Assembly (NCBI GenBank): GCA_003345555.1
Contig: PRDJ01000078.1
Span: 1 to 33,139, forward strand
Length of the DNA: 33,139 bases
From: Candidatus Thorarchaeota archaeon
GTDB lineage: Archaea > Asgardarchaeota > Thorarchaeia > Thorarchaeales > Thorarchaeaceae
Direction of reading: 5' to 3'
Below the pieces are notes generated by a model, which saw only the letters and a list, made by a program, of their open reading frames with translations, did no database searches and was not told the DNA's origin. The position numbers were made by a program, and so were the translations under genes. Numbering within the stretch: position 1 is the stretch's first letter; every line of letters begins with the position of its first letter. Shown piece after piece: positions 26,398 to 33,139 of this stretch.

Positions 26398-26529
26398 GAG
26401 CGTCTTGATGTTCTAAGGCATTGATATTGCTATCGAACTGGGTTCCCATGGCAGTGTGCCTGCATGTGGCTCTTTCCACCATACGTGGAATGATGTGCAA
26501 TAAGTAGGAATTGGCACCGTCAGTAACTC

Positions 26530-26537
26530 TCTTAAAC
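26530..26537 (+). promoter_or_regulatory. TATA-like element for the UPF0182-type gene
   Basis: TCTTAAAC lies about 42-49 nt before ATG 26579 in the 181-bp divergent gap. Weak pattern match. Confidence 0.25.
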
Positions 26538-26578
26538 ACCGAGCAAGTACAACTAGAGGCGGCAGCTGAGGCAGAACC

Positions 26579-29500
26579 ATGAGGAGACTGAAAGCCCTTT
26601 TCCTGGTAGCAATCATCGCCATGATTGCCGTTGTTTCTATCAGTTGGATCTACGGATGGTTTCTTGGTCAGACAATATATCGTAGCATGTATTCAAGCAA
26701 GGCCGGTGTAGACTACTGGGCAACATGGACTCTCGAGAACAACATATTCACAGCGTCTGCACTCCTCACTCTTCTCAGCATGATCACGATACCTCAACGC
26801 AGTACTCTCCTCTCATTCTTGGGCACTCTTTCTCAATTTGGGCCGGTCGCTCGGAAGCTCCCATTGCCTAGAGCTATTGCGTGGAGAATCGTTGAGATCC
26901 TTGGGCTCTTCGCATTCTATATCTCGTCGGGTGGTTATTCGGTCACAGGACAGAACGTGGCATTCCTGATGATGCTCATAGGTCATGGATCGATTTCCAT
27001 CACCCCGGCAGACATCAGTACTCTATTCGCTTTGCCGTTCGCACCGGGTACGTCTGCCTCTTCGGTTGTCAGTCTTGTACCTGCGATGGAAGCATACCAG
27101 CTGTATGTGGGCCTTCTTGCCACTTTTCTGGCCGCCACTGCAGTCAGAGTGGCTCTTAGCATTGCGACAGAATTGATGGTTCAGAGGCGTGATATACTAA
27201 TCATATTCGCCAAAGTGCTTATGATAGGAGCTCTTGCTTTGGGCATCTCTATAATGGGTGTACCCACTTGGACCGTGAACGCTGGAACTTGGATGACCTA
27301 CTTGGCCTACATCGTAGCTCTGGCATCTTGCATAATGGGCGCCATCCTAGTCTTGGCATTCCGTGTCCACTCTGGGGACGTGCAAACTAGAGTTAGAGGC
27401 AAGATTGCGCAGCTTGAGGAAGACTTGGCCCGAATGCAGGGAGAGCTGCTATCACTTCGTCAGGAGTATGAGAGCGGCACAATTACAGTCGACGACTATC
27501 GCCGCAGGGTCAATATGCTCATGGAAGATAGGTCCAACATAGCAGGCGAACTTAGGCGTCTGAAAGTAGAGCGGCTCATCCCAATTGGTGGGTCTCCAAG
27601 GAAATTCGGGGTTCTCGCACTGGCACTGGTCGTGATTGTCGTTATGCTGCCTGCTACCCAAGCTTTCTACTATGGCATCCAGATGTCGGGTGACAGGTAC
27701 ATTGACTGGAAGTTCAACTATGAGACCACGAAGGAGATTGAGATCACTACGTGGGCTGCAGGTATCCAGGGACTGACGACGGAAACTCTCCAAGACCTCA
27801 CTCTCAACGCAACTCCTCAGGGCGAAGTTGAGTATCTTACTACTGTAAGGCAATGGGATCAAGACGCTAGCTACCTTCGCATGAAGAATCAGATAGGCAC
27901 CAACTGGATGCAGCTCGCGGATTCCGACATCGTCTTTCTCAAGGAACATGAATATTGGTTTGCACCCTTGACCCTCGACTATAATACCGTATCTACCAGC
28001 TTCATCAATCATCGATTGATTTACACTCACACAGAAGGTCTGGTTGTTCAGGACGCCTACACCGGAGACATTGTAGATCATACAGACCTCATGACTCTGC
28101 TGAACCGCAGCGAGACCATAGACACCTACTACGGCGAAGGGACAGGTTTCAGTGGTCCTGTGTTTGTAGATGTCCCAGGCATTGAAGAAGTCGGGAACGT
28201 TACATTCCAAGGACAGCCAGACTACACACTGACAGGCTTCGAGTCCAGCTTCTTCATTCTCTCCATGGGCCCTGAAGCATGGTCGTTTGCAGGGCAAAGC
28301 CTCGATATGCTCTTGGAGCGGAGCGTGCAGTCAAGAGTCGCCAGTATAATGCTCCAAGGGCTGACAGTCGACCAAGACGCATACATAGTTGTGGACCCGT
28401 CTGGAAACCTCTACTACGCTGTGTCCGTTTTCATAGACTATCGGTTGTCAACGGGTTATGCTCACGAGAACTACATGAGATTCATGGGCGTAGTTCTCGT
28501 TGACATTGAGACAGGTACCCTAGGCTTCTACAAGTCACCAACCGCCAATTCCAGTTTCTTCATCGACAAGACCTTTGACGAATACTATCCTTGGCAAGAC
28601 ATGCCTGCTTGGTTGCAGTCACAGGCTCGATGGCCTGAAGACCTCTATGAGCGCCAGCTAAGCATAGCTTACATATACCATGTCAGGGACGGCTTCGTAT
28701 GGAGGAGCGGCGTAGATTTCTTTGAGGCTCCTGGAGAGTCGGACACACGATACATCATCATGCGCATTGGAGGAGTCGATCGGTTCGTTGCAATCCATAA
28801 TGTTGAGTTCCTTCAATCTCCTGGGAGGAACCTTGCAGGGCTGTACGTAATGGGATGTGGCAATCGGGATTTTGGTCAGTTGAGATTCTATGGTTCTGGA
28901 GAGATTGGTGTATCGACTTATCTGGGGCCTGAGGCCGCACGTCAGGCATTTGAGACAAGCGACAAGGTCCGCACACAGCTCAGTCTGTGGGGAGAGCACA
29001 GGTATGGCAACATACTGCTCTACCACCTTGGAGGTCAACTCTTCTTTGTGATTCCAGTCTTTCTGCAAGTCGAGACAACTGGTGCTAAGGTCATCGAGAA
29101 ACTGGGTGGAGTAGGTCTTGTTGATGCTCAGACCGGTGCACGAGTTGCACTGGGCTCGAATGTTGTAGAAGCCTACTATGAGATGTTCGGCCTGTTGAAC
29201 AGAACTGTTGTTGAAACGGGGCAAGTCGGATTCGAGAGCGCTATCTTCAGTCCAACTTCCATTGTTTCTGGTTCGTCAACCAGTCTTCTCACATTGATGA
29301 AGAACAATGACAATGTGACCCACAGTCTGAGTCTCGATATTGTCATATTGGCTGGCAACTTCACAGTCGAATGGCACGGGGCGAATGTAACCCCAACAGC
29401 CTATCCCGCGAATTCTACCTTCAGTCTGTCAATCGGCAACCTAGGCCCAGGGGACTCGTACGGCACTTCACCGACGGTCACTGTCTATCTCCCGCCTGGA

Positions 29501-29590
29501 ATTGTGTTTGCAACGTACCTCGTCCTAATCGTGCTTAGGACTGAAGGAGGAGCGGTCGATCAGATGAGCCTCTTCCTGACAGTAACCTAA
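26579..29590 (+). CDS. UPF0182-family large membrane protein with coiled coil and beta tail
   Basis: A 1003-aa protein. About seven membrane segments lie in residues 5-262, then a charged coiled coil (about 268-330, with IAQLEEDLARMQGELLSL and a SHOCT-like GTITVDDYRRRVNML), then one more segment at 343-365. The large outer part follows. Its landmarks match UPF0182 (COG1615): NHRLIYTHTEGLVV, LTVDQDAYIVVDPSGNLYY, PAWLQSQARWPEDLYERQ, YIMRIGG and GNILLYHLGGQLFFVIPVF. The last 110 residues (from about 895) form a CARDB/NEW3-like beta domain with NNDNVTHSLSLDI. UPF0182 function is unknown, and no catalytic residue can be named. It overlaps the stop codon of the convergent SDR gene by 4 bp. Confidence 0.8.
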   Translation: MRRLKALFLVAIIAMIAVVSISWIYGWFLGQTIYRSMYSSKAGVDYWATWTLENNIFTASALLTLLSMITIPQRSTLLSFLGTLSQFGPVARKLPLPRAIAWRIVEILGLFAFYISSGGYSVTGQNVAFLMMLIGHGSISITPADISTLFALPFAPGTSASSVVSLVPAMEAYQLYVGLLATFLAATAVRVALSIATELMVQRRDILIIFAKVLMIGALALGISIMGVPTWTVNAGTWMTYLAYIVALASCIMGAILVLAFRVHSGDVQTRVRGKIAQLEEDLARMQGELLSLRQEYESGTITVDDYRRRVNMLMEDRSNIAGELRRLKVERLIPIGGSPRKFGVLALALVVIVVMLPATQAFYYGIQMSGDRYIDWKFNYETTKEIEITTWAAGIQGLTTETLQDLTLNATPQGEVEYLTTVRQWDQDASYLRMKNQIGTNWMQLADSDIVFLKEHEYWFAPLTLDYNTVSTSFINHRLIYTHTEGLVVQDAYTGDIVDHTDLMTLLNRSETIDTYYGEGTGFSGPVFVDVPGIEEVGNVTFQGQPDYTLTGFESSFFILSMGPEAWSFAGQSLDMLLERSVQSRVASIMLQGLTVDQDAYIVVDPSGNLYYAVSVFIDYRLSTGYAHENYMRFMGVVLVDIETGTLGFYKSPTANSSFFIDKTFDEYYPWQDMPAWLQSQARWPEDLYERQLSIAYIYHVRDGFVWRSGVDFFEAPGESDTRYIIMRIGGVDRFVAIHNVEFLQSPGRNLAGLYVMGCGNRDFGQLRFYGSGEIGVSTYLGPEAARQAFETSDKVRTQLSLWGEHRYGNILLYHLGGQLFFVIPVFLQVETTGAKVIEKLGGVGLVDAQTGARVALGSNVVEAYYEMFGLLNRTVVETGQVGFESAIFSPTSIVSGSSTSLLTLMKNNDNVTHSLSLDIVILAGNFTVEWHGANVTPTAYPANSTFSLSIGNLGPGDSYGTSPTVTVYLPPGIVFATYLVLIVLRTEGGAVDQMSLFLTVT

Positions 29591-30537
29591 GGCGAACAGC
29601 TCTCTAACTGATGCCACTCTACAGTCCGTCTGAGTCCGTCGTTGAGACTGACTTGTGGTTTGAAGCGAAGCAATCTTCGGGCCTTGCTCATCGAGCCGAT
29701 ACTATCGCGGAGGTCGCCCTTCCTTTCGGGCAGATGAACAATGCGCGAGGACGTCTGTCCGACAGCCGACAATACCGCCTGTGCTACTTGTAGCACGCTG
29801 ATTGCCTCTGATCCGGAGATGTTAATCGTCTCTCCCCTTGCTCGATTGGCTTCTGATGCCAGATACGTTGCTCTCACAACGTCATCAACGTAGATGAAGT
29901 TACGAGTCTGCTTGCCGTCTCCCTCTACAGTAATTGGCTCGCTATTTAGCGCCTGATTGATGAATATTGAAAGCACTCCGCTGTATTCTGAGCATGTCTG
30001 TCGAGGGCCGTAAACATTGAAGTATCGTAGTATGACCGGCTCTATCCCGTAGGAGTTGCCATACGCCACGAGGTATTCTTCAGCAGATATCTTGGACGCT
30101 GCGTAGGGGCTCTGTGGATTCAACGGGCTCTCCTCATTCACGGGAAGGCTGGAAGGATTGCCATATACTGCCGCGCTCGAGCTCAGTACCACACGCTTTG
30201 CGTCTCTGATTCGAGCCAACTCCAGTACATTCAGCGTTCCATCAACATTGTTCCTGTGGACCAGCGCAGGGTTCTCTACAGACAGCTTGACTGACGAAAC
30301 GGCCGCCAAGTGGAAGATGGTGTCGTATGTCTCGGCTACTCGCTGCAGAAGCGACGAATCACAGATGTCCATCTCAAGAAGGACGAATCTGGGGTTGGCA
30401 AGTGCACTTGCGAGGTTGTTTCTCTTACCCGTACGGAAGTTGTCGATACCAGTGACGGTCGCACCCTTGCTTAACAGGAAATCGACTAGATGACTTCCTA
30501 TGAAACCTGCACAACCTGTTACAAGAACGCTCGTCAT
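29587..30537 (-). CDS. UDP-glucose 4-epimerase-like sugar-nucleotide epimerase (extended SDR)
   Basis: A 316-aa extended SDR. GCAGFIG (8-14) binds NAD; GIDNFRTGKRNNL is the second-strand loop with acidic residue typical of GalE-like enzymes; HLAAVSSV is the NAD-contact strand; the active site has Ser121 in SSSAAVYG and Y145-AAS-K149. RYFNVYGPRQ and GDGKQTRNFIYVDDVV are classic for the GalE / WbpP-like 4-epimerase group. It probably interconverts UDP-Glc/Gal or the N-acetyl forms, supplying the glycan locus together with the WecC-type dehydrogenase 4 kb away. GAGGAG lies 5 nt upstream of the ATG. It is the closest to a true 4-epimerase of the four SDRs, but C4 specificity is inference. Confidence 0.9.
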   Translation of the reverse strand: MTSVLVTGCAGFIGSHLVDFLLSKGATVTGIDNFRTGKRNNLASALANPRFVLLEMDICDSSLLQRVAETYDTIFHLAAVSSVKLSVENPALVHRNNVDGTLNVLELARIRDAKRVVLSSSAAVYGNPSSLPVNEESPLNPQSPYAASKISAEEYLVAYGNSYGIEPVILRYFNVYGPRQTCSEYSGVLSIFINQALNSEPITVEGDGKQTRNFIYVDDVVRATYLASEANRARGETINISGSEAISVLQVAQAVLSAVGQTSSRIVHLPERKGDLRDSIGSMSKARRLLRFKPQVSLNDGLRRTVEWHQLESCSP

Positions 30538-30542
30538 TCTTG

Positions 30543-30548
30543 CTCCTC
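30543..30548 (-). promoter_or_regulatory. Ribosome binding site for the GalE-like gene
   Basis: The minus strand reads GAGGAG, 5 nt before ATG 30537. A TATA-like CCATAAAGC sits further upstream at 30573-30581. Both fix this start. Confidence 0.55.
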
Positions 30549-30640
30549 GCCAATCTTGTCGATGAAATACATGCTTTATGGTTTTACTAAGGGCTTCGTC
30601 AGTGTCTTAGCTACTCGTCAGCGCGAGAGACGGTAGTGGT

Positions 30641-30648
30641 CTTATAAC
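30641..30648 (+). promoter_or_regulatory. TATA box for the geranylgeranyl-reductase-family gene
   Basis: CTTATAAC lies about 55-62 nt before ATG 30703, and GGAG at 30693-30696 lies 6 nt before the start. Together they define a normal archaeal promoter and leader of about 30-35 nt. Confidence 0.5.
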
Positions 30649-30702
30649 TGATTTATCAACTGGTTTGGCGAGTCACTTGGTGCCTCAATTCAGGAGCCTA
30701 CA

Positions 30703-31905
30703 ATGATGTCGAGTCTGAATGCTGACGTTGTCGTGGTTGGTGCTGGCCCGGCAGGATCGACTGCCGCCAAGATCGCCGCTTCAAACGGGCTGAAGACAAT
30801 CATTGTCGAAAGGCGCGCGCATGTCGGACTTCCCGTTCAATGTGGCGAGTTTGTGCCGAGCCCGGGAGAGATGAAGGATCTGTTTCCTAGGTGTCCCAGA
30901 GGTGCACAGCTCGTCGATATTCCAAACCGTTTCATCACAAACAGGTGTTCCCGAATCCGTCTCGTATCGCCCCGCTGTAGTCAGTTTGAATTCGGCTTGA
31001 TGGCAAACATCATAGACCGCGCTCGTTATGACTCTTGGCTTGCTTCCGAAGCACAGAGGCAAGGAGCGGAGCTACTACTGAACTCGATTGCCTTGGGTAT
31101 GAAAAGTCCGAACGAAGTGGTATTCAGAGACAAAGATGGGACCCATTCCCTAATAGCAAAGGTAATAGTGGGCGCTGACGGTCCCAGCTCCTGCATAGCA
31201 AGCTCACTGGGTCATGAATACATGACGGATTCAAAAGACCTGAGCCTTTCTCTGCAGTATGTGATGAAAGACATGGACTGCGAGGATGATAAGATTGAGA
31301 TGTATTTTGGCGGTCAAATCGCCCCCGGAGGCTATGCTTGGATAATTCCAAAGGGCAATTCGGTGGCCAATGTTGGTCTCGGCATCAGAAGCCAGTTTTG
31401 CCCCGATAAGAAGAATCTCAGAACATACTTGGATGGTTTCATTCATGGACATCCACTTGCGCGGCTAAGAACGGGACAGGCTACGACTATCAGCAAAGTT
31501 GCTGCCCTAATACCAGTCGGTGGGCCGGTCAGCAAGAGCTGGGCGGAAAACGTAATCCTTGCTGGAGATGCCGCAGGTCACGTCATGGCATGTAATGGTG
31601 GTGGAATACCGACCGCACTTGTTGACGGTGAGGTAGCTGGGCAGGCCGCGGTCAAGCACGTCTTTGAAGGTATTCCTCTCTCGTGGTACGAAGATACTTG
31701 GCAATTGGAGATTGGCACCGAGCTCAAGACAGCCCTTACGATTCTGCACATAGCTGATCAGGTTATGCCGTCTGACATGGTCACCGACACTTGTATGCGC
31801 CTGGCAGGATCGCGGTTCTTGGAGCCTCTAATCCGGTGTCGTCTGCCGCTTCCCGTGGATTTGGCTGCTCGGACACTCGTGAGGCTGTTGAGAGCAATCA
31901 CATAG
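30703..31905 (+). CDS. Geranylgeranyl-reductase-family FAD-dependent oxidoreductase
   Basis: A 400-aa flavoprotein. VVVGAGPAGSTAAKIAA (GAGPAG at 13-18) binds FAD, with IVERR at the end of the second strand; VQCGEF (Cys47) is the conserved family Cys; RARYDSWLASEA and VIVGADGPSS are family motifs; GGYAWIIPKG is the substrate-channel PxxYxWxFP-like motif; and LAGDAAGHVMACNGGGIPTAL is the second FAD motif. In archaea this family hydrogenates the geranylgeranyl chains of membrane lipids, and related members reduce dolichol or menaquinone side chains. The adjacent convergent prenyl diphosphate synthase gene fits isoprenoid work. Which chain is reduced cannot be told. A second ATG follows immediately at residue 2. 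Confidence 0.88.
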   Translation: MMSSLNADVVVVGAGPAGSTAAKIAASNGLKTIIVERRAHVGLPVQCGEFVPSPGEMKDLFPRCPRGAQLVDIPNRFITNRCSRIRLVSPRCSQFEFGLMANIIDRARYDSWLASEAQRQGAELLLNSIALGMKSPNEVVFRDKDGTHSLIAKVIVGADGPSSCIASSLGHEYMTDSKDLSLSLQYVMKDMDCEDDKIEMYFGGQIAPGGYAWIIPKGNSVANVGLGIRSQFCPDKKNLRTYLDGFIHGHPLARLRTGQATTISKVAALIPVGGPVSKSWAENVILAGDAAGHVMACNGGGIPTALVDGEVAGQAAVKHVFEGIPLSWYEDTWQLEIGTELKTALTILHIADQVMPSDMVTDTCMRLAGSRFLEPLIRCRLPLPVDLAARTLVRLLRAIT

Positions 31906-31933
31906 TGGGATGGCCTAGACGCTCAGAGGTTTC

Positions 31934-32890
31934 TCAGTAGTCTCTCTGTAGGACGGAATCGGCCAACTCTTCCAAGAGACTCTGATTAGGAAATCGCTCG
32001 CGTTGCAGAGCCACCTTGGCAGATTGAACATAATCCTCGGCAGTCTTCATTGCAGCTTCGATTGCACCTGTCTCCCGAATGAGATCTAGAGCACAGTCAA
32101 TGGAACCTTTTGAAAGCGCATCCAAGCATTCGGTACGTCTTTCTCTCGAGCATGACTCTAGCGCGACAATCAGCGGGTAATTGCTCCGAATCCATCTCAG
32201 GTCGGAGCGCACCGACTTGCCGGTGACCTCTCTGCTTGAAGTGATATCCATGACGTCGTCACGTATTTGGAAGGCTATTCCAAGGGATTCGGCATATTGA
32301 CCAAGTACTTCCTGCTGAGCTTCAGTGCCTTTTCCTGTCATAGAACCAATCTTCGTTGATGCGTCTATGAACGCAACAGTCTTTCTCTTCACTGTGTCAA
32401 TGTACCTCTCAAGACTGAGATCCTCGTCGGCTTTCTTCTCTGTGAGGACATCGAGTGCTTCTCCTTCACACATGTCCACACCGGCTGCACCAACGTGTCG
32501 GAGAAGCTCTGTCGTTCCGTACTGGCCAACCATCCATACTCCCTGAGCAATCAGCAAATCAGCGGCAAGCAAAGCCAGGTTATTTCCATATTTCTTGTGA
32601 ACAGTCTCAACACCACGCCTGTAATCGTCACAGTCCATCATATCGTCGCGAATGAGACTGGCTGTTTGTATCAGTTCAGCAGCCACAGTTATTGGCAGCA
32701 CCTCTTCTATCTTGCCGCCAACTGCTTCGCAACTTAGCAATATAAGCAACGATCTCAGTCTCTTGCCACCAGCCCGAATGAGATGATATGCGGCCTCGTA
32801 CAGGATGGGCGGCTCCCCGGAGTTTGCGAGCAGATGCCTGTCAATCTCTCGGTTAATCAGGTTCATACGATCCACGATTTCAGAAGACAA
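31934..32890 (-). CDS. trans-Polyprenyl diphosphate synthase
   Basis: A 318-aa all-helical prenyltransferase. LIRAGGKRLRSLL is the allylic-substrate region, the first Asp-rich motif is D82-DMM-D86, followed by YRRGVETVHKKYG, and the second is D211-DVM-D215 in FQIRDDVMDI. It condenses isopentenyl diphosphate with an allylic diphosphate in the cytoplasm. The residue five places before the first Asp is Ala77 (QTASLIRDD), where archaeal C20 synthases usually have an aromatic residue, so the product may be longer than C20. Arg81 replaces the usual His next to the motif. The start at 32890 is TTG with no ribosome site; ATG 32866 (residue 9) may be the true start, since a TATA-like element lies 33-42 nt upstream of it. 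Confidence 0.92.
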   Translation of the reverse strand: MSSEIVDRMNLINREIDRHLLANSGEPPILYEAAYHLIRAGGKRLRSLLILLSCEAVGGKIEEVLPITVAAELIQTASLIRDDMMDCDDYRRGVETVHKKYGNNLALLAADLLIAQGVWMVGQYGTTELLRHVGAAGVDMCEGEALDVLTEKKADEDLSLERYIDTVKRKTVAFIDASTKIGSMTGKGTEAQQEVLGQYAESLGIAFQIRDDVMDITSSREVTGKSVRSDLRWIRSNYPLIVALESCSRERRTECLDALSKGSIDCALDLIRETGAIEAAMKTAEDYVQSAKVALQRERFPNQSLLEELADSVLQRDY

Positions 32891-32898
32891 TTTGCCCG

Positions 32899-32908
32899 AC
32901 TATACCGG
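32899..32908 (-). promoter_or_regulatory. TATA-like element for the prenyl diphosphate synthase gene
   Basis: The minus strand reads CCGGTATAGT. At normal spacing transcription would start near 32876, inside the TTG-started frame but before ATG 32866, which favours the ATG. Confidence 0.3.
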
Positions 32909-33001
32909 CCTAGTCTCAGGTTGATTCGCCTTTACAATCGCCAAGCTTCTTGGATCACAACGGACATTGGTCTCAGACAGAACGGTGTCCTTTCGTCTGG
33001 G

Positions 33002-33139
33002 ATGGCTTCGCTTGGACAAACTGTATCTCCTCCGTTCGATGGCTTATTGATAGATGTATCCATATTAGCACTTCTGTTCCGACTGTTCCTTCGGCAGCTT
33101 GCTCAGTCGCGTAGAAATAGGACTGGAGGCAGAGACACT
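33002..33139 (+). CDS. Possible start of a gene cut by the window edge
   Basis: An ATG at 33002 opens a frame that runs without stop to the last base (46 codons). It encodes a short polar start, then a hydrophobic stretch FDGLLIDVSILALLFRLFL and a basic tail QSRRNRTGG. This could be a membrane anchor or signal-anchor of a larger protein. The frame is also open upstream of the ATG, with a TTG at 32921, so the start is uncertain. Coding status rests only on the open frame and the hydrophobic segment; no family is recognised. Confidence 0.3.
   Translation, partial: MASLGQTVSPPFDGLLIDVSILALLFRLFLRQLAQSRRNRTGGRDT

Noticed and set aside
27452..28297. 281-codon frame antisense to the UPF0182-type gene
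   Set aside because: Its sequence is the shadow of a well-supported gene and has no family motif.
28658..29224. 188-codon antisense frame in the same gene
   Set aside because: Same reason; no start signal or motif.

Overview
The window reads as a piece of an archaeal chromosome with about 23 genes and no visible tRNA, rRNA, CRISPR array or insertion sequence. The archaeal reading rests on four things: an ApgM-type (archaeal) phosphoglycerate mutase, a geranylgeranyl-reductase-family flavoprotein beside a trans-prenyltransferase, TATA-box-like elements about 25-75 nt upstream of starts, and Shine-Dalgarno sites of the GGAGG/GGTGAT type. The lineage cannot be fixed from sequence alone. Gene content and moderate GC would fit an Asgard archaeon (for example a Thorarchaeia-like genome), but this is a guess.

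Region 1 (1-19709) is a surface-glycan or protein-glycosylation locus. It holds five GT4 (GT-B fold) glycosyltransferases, two MOP/MATE-type lipid-linked glycan flippases, two large multi-membrane GT-C proteins (869 and 658 aa), a DegT/DnrJ/EryC1/StrS sugar aminotransferase, a WecD-like sugar N-acyltransferase, and three extended-SDR sugar-nucleotide epimerases/dehydratases. Genes change strand almost one by one, so they look like many short transcription units rather than one operon. No oligosaccharyltransferase with a WWDYG motif is seen.

Region 2 (19897-24083) is central metabolism. Pyruvate kinase is divergent from an enolase-apgM operon, so the three last enzymes of glycolysis (3-PG to 2-PG to PEP to pyruvate) are together.

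Region 3 (24095-30537) has a WecC/WbpA-type nucleotide-sugar 6-dehydrogenase, a cysteine-rich 4Fe-4S protein, a 1003-aa UPF0182-type membrane protein with an unusual cytoplasmic coiled coil, and a fourth SDR epimerase. Two of these return to sugar-nucleotide supply.

Region 4 (30703-32890) is isoprenoid metabolism: a geranylgeranyl-reductase-family flavoprotein convergent with a polyprenyl diphosphate synthase whose chain-length region looks more like a long-chain enzyme. A plausible common theme is sugar nucleotides, then glycan assembly on a (partly reduced) polyprenyl carrier, then flipping, then transfer by GT-C enzymes. The carrier link is inference. The right edge may hold the start of another gene.
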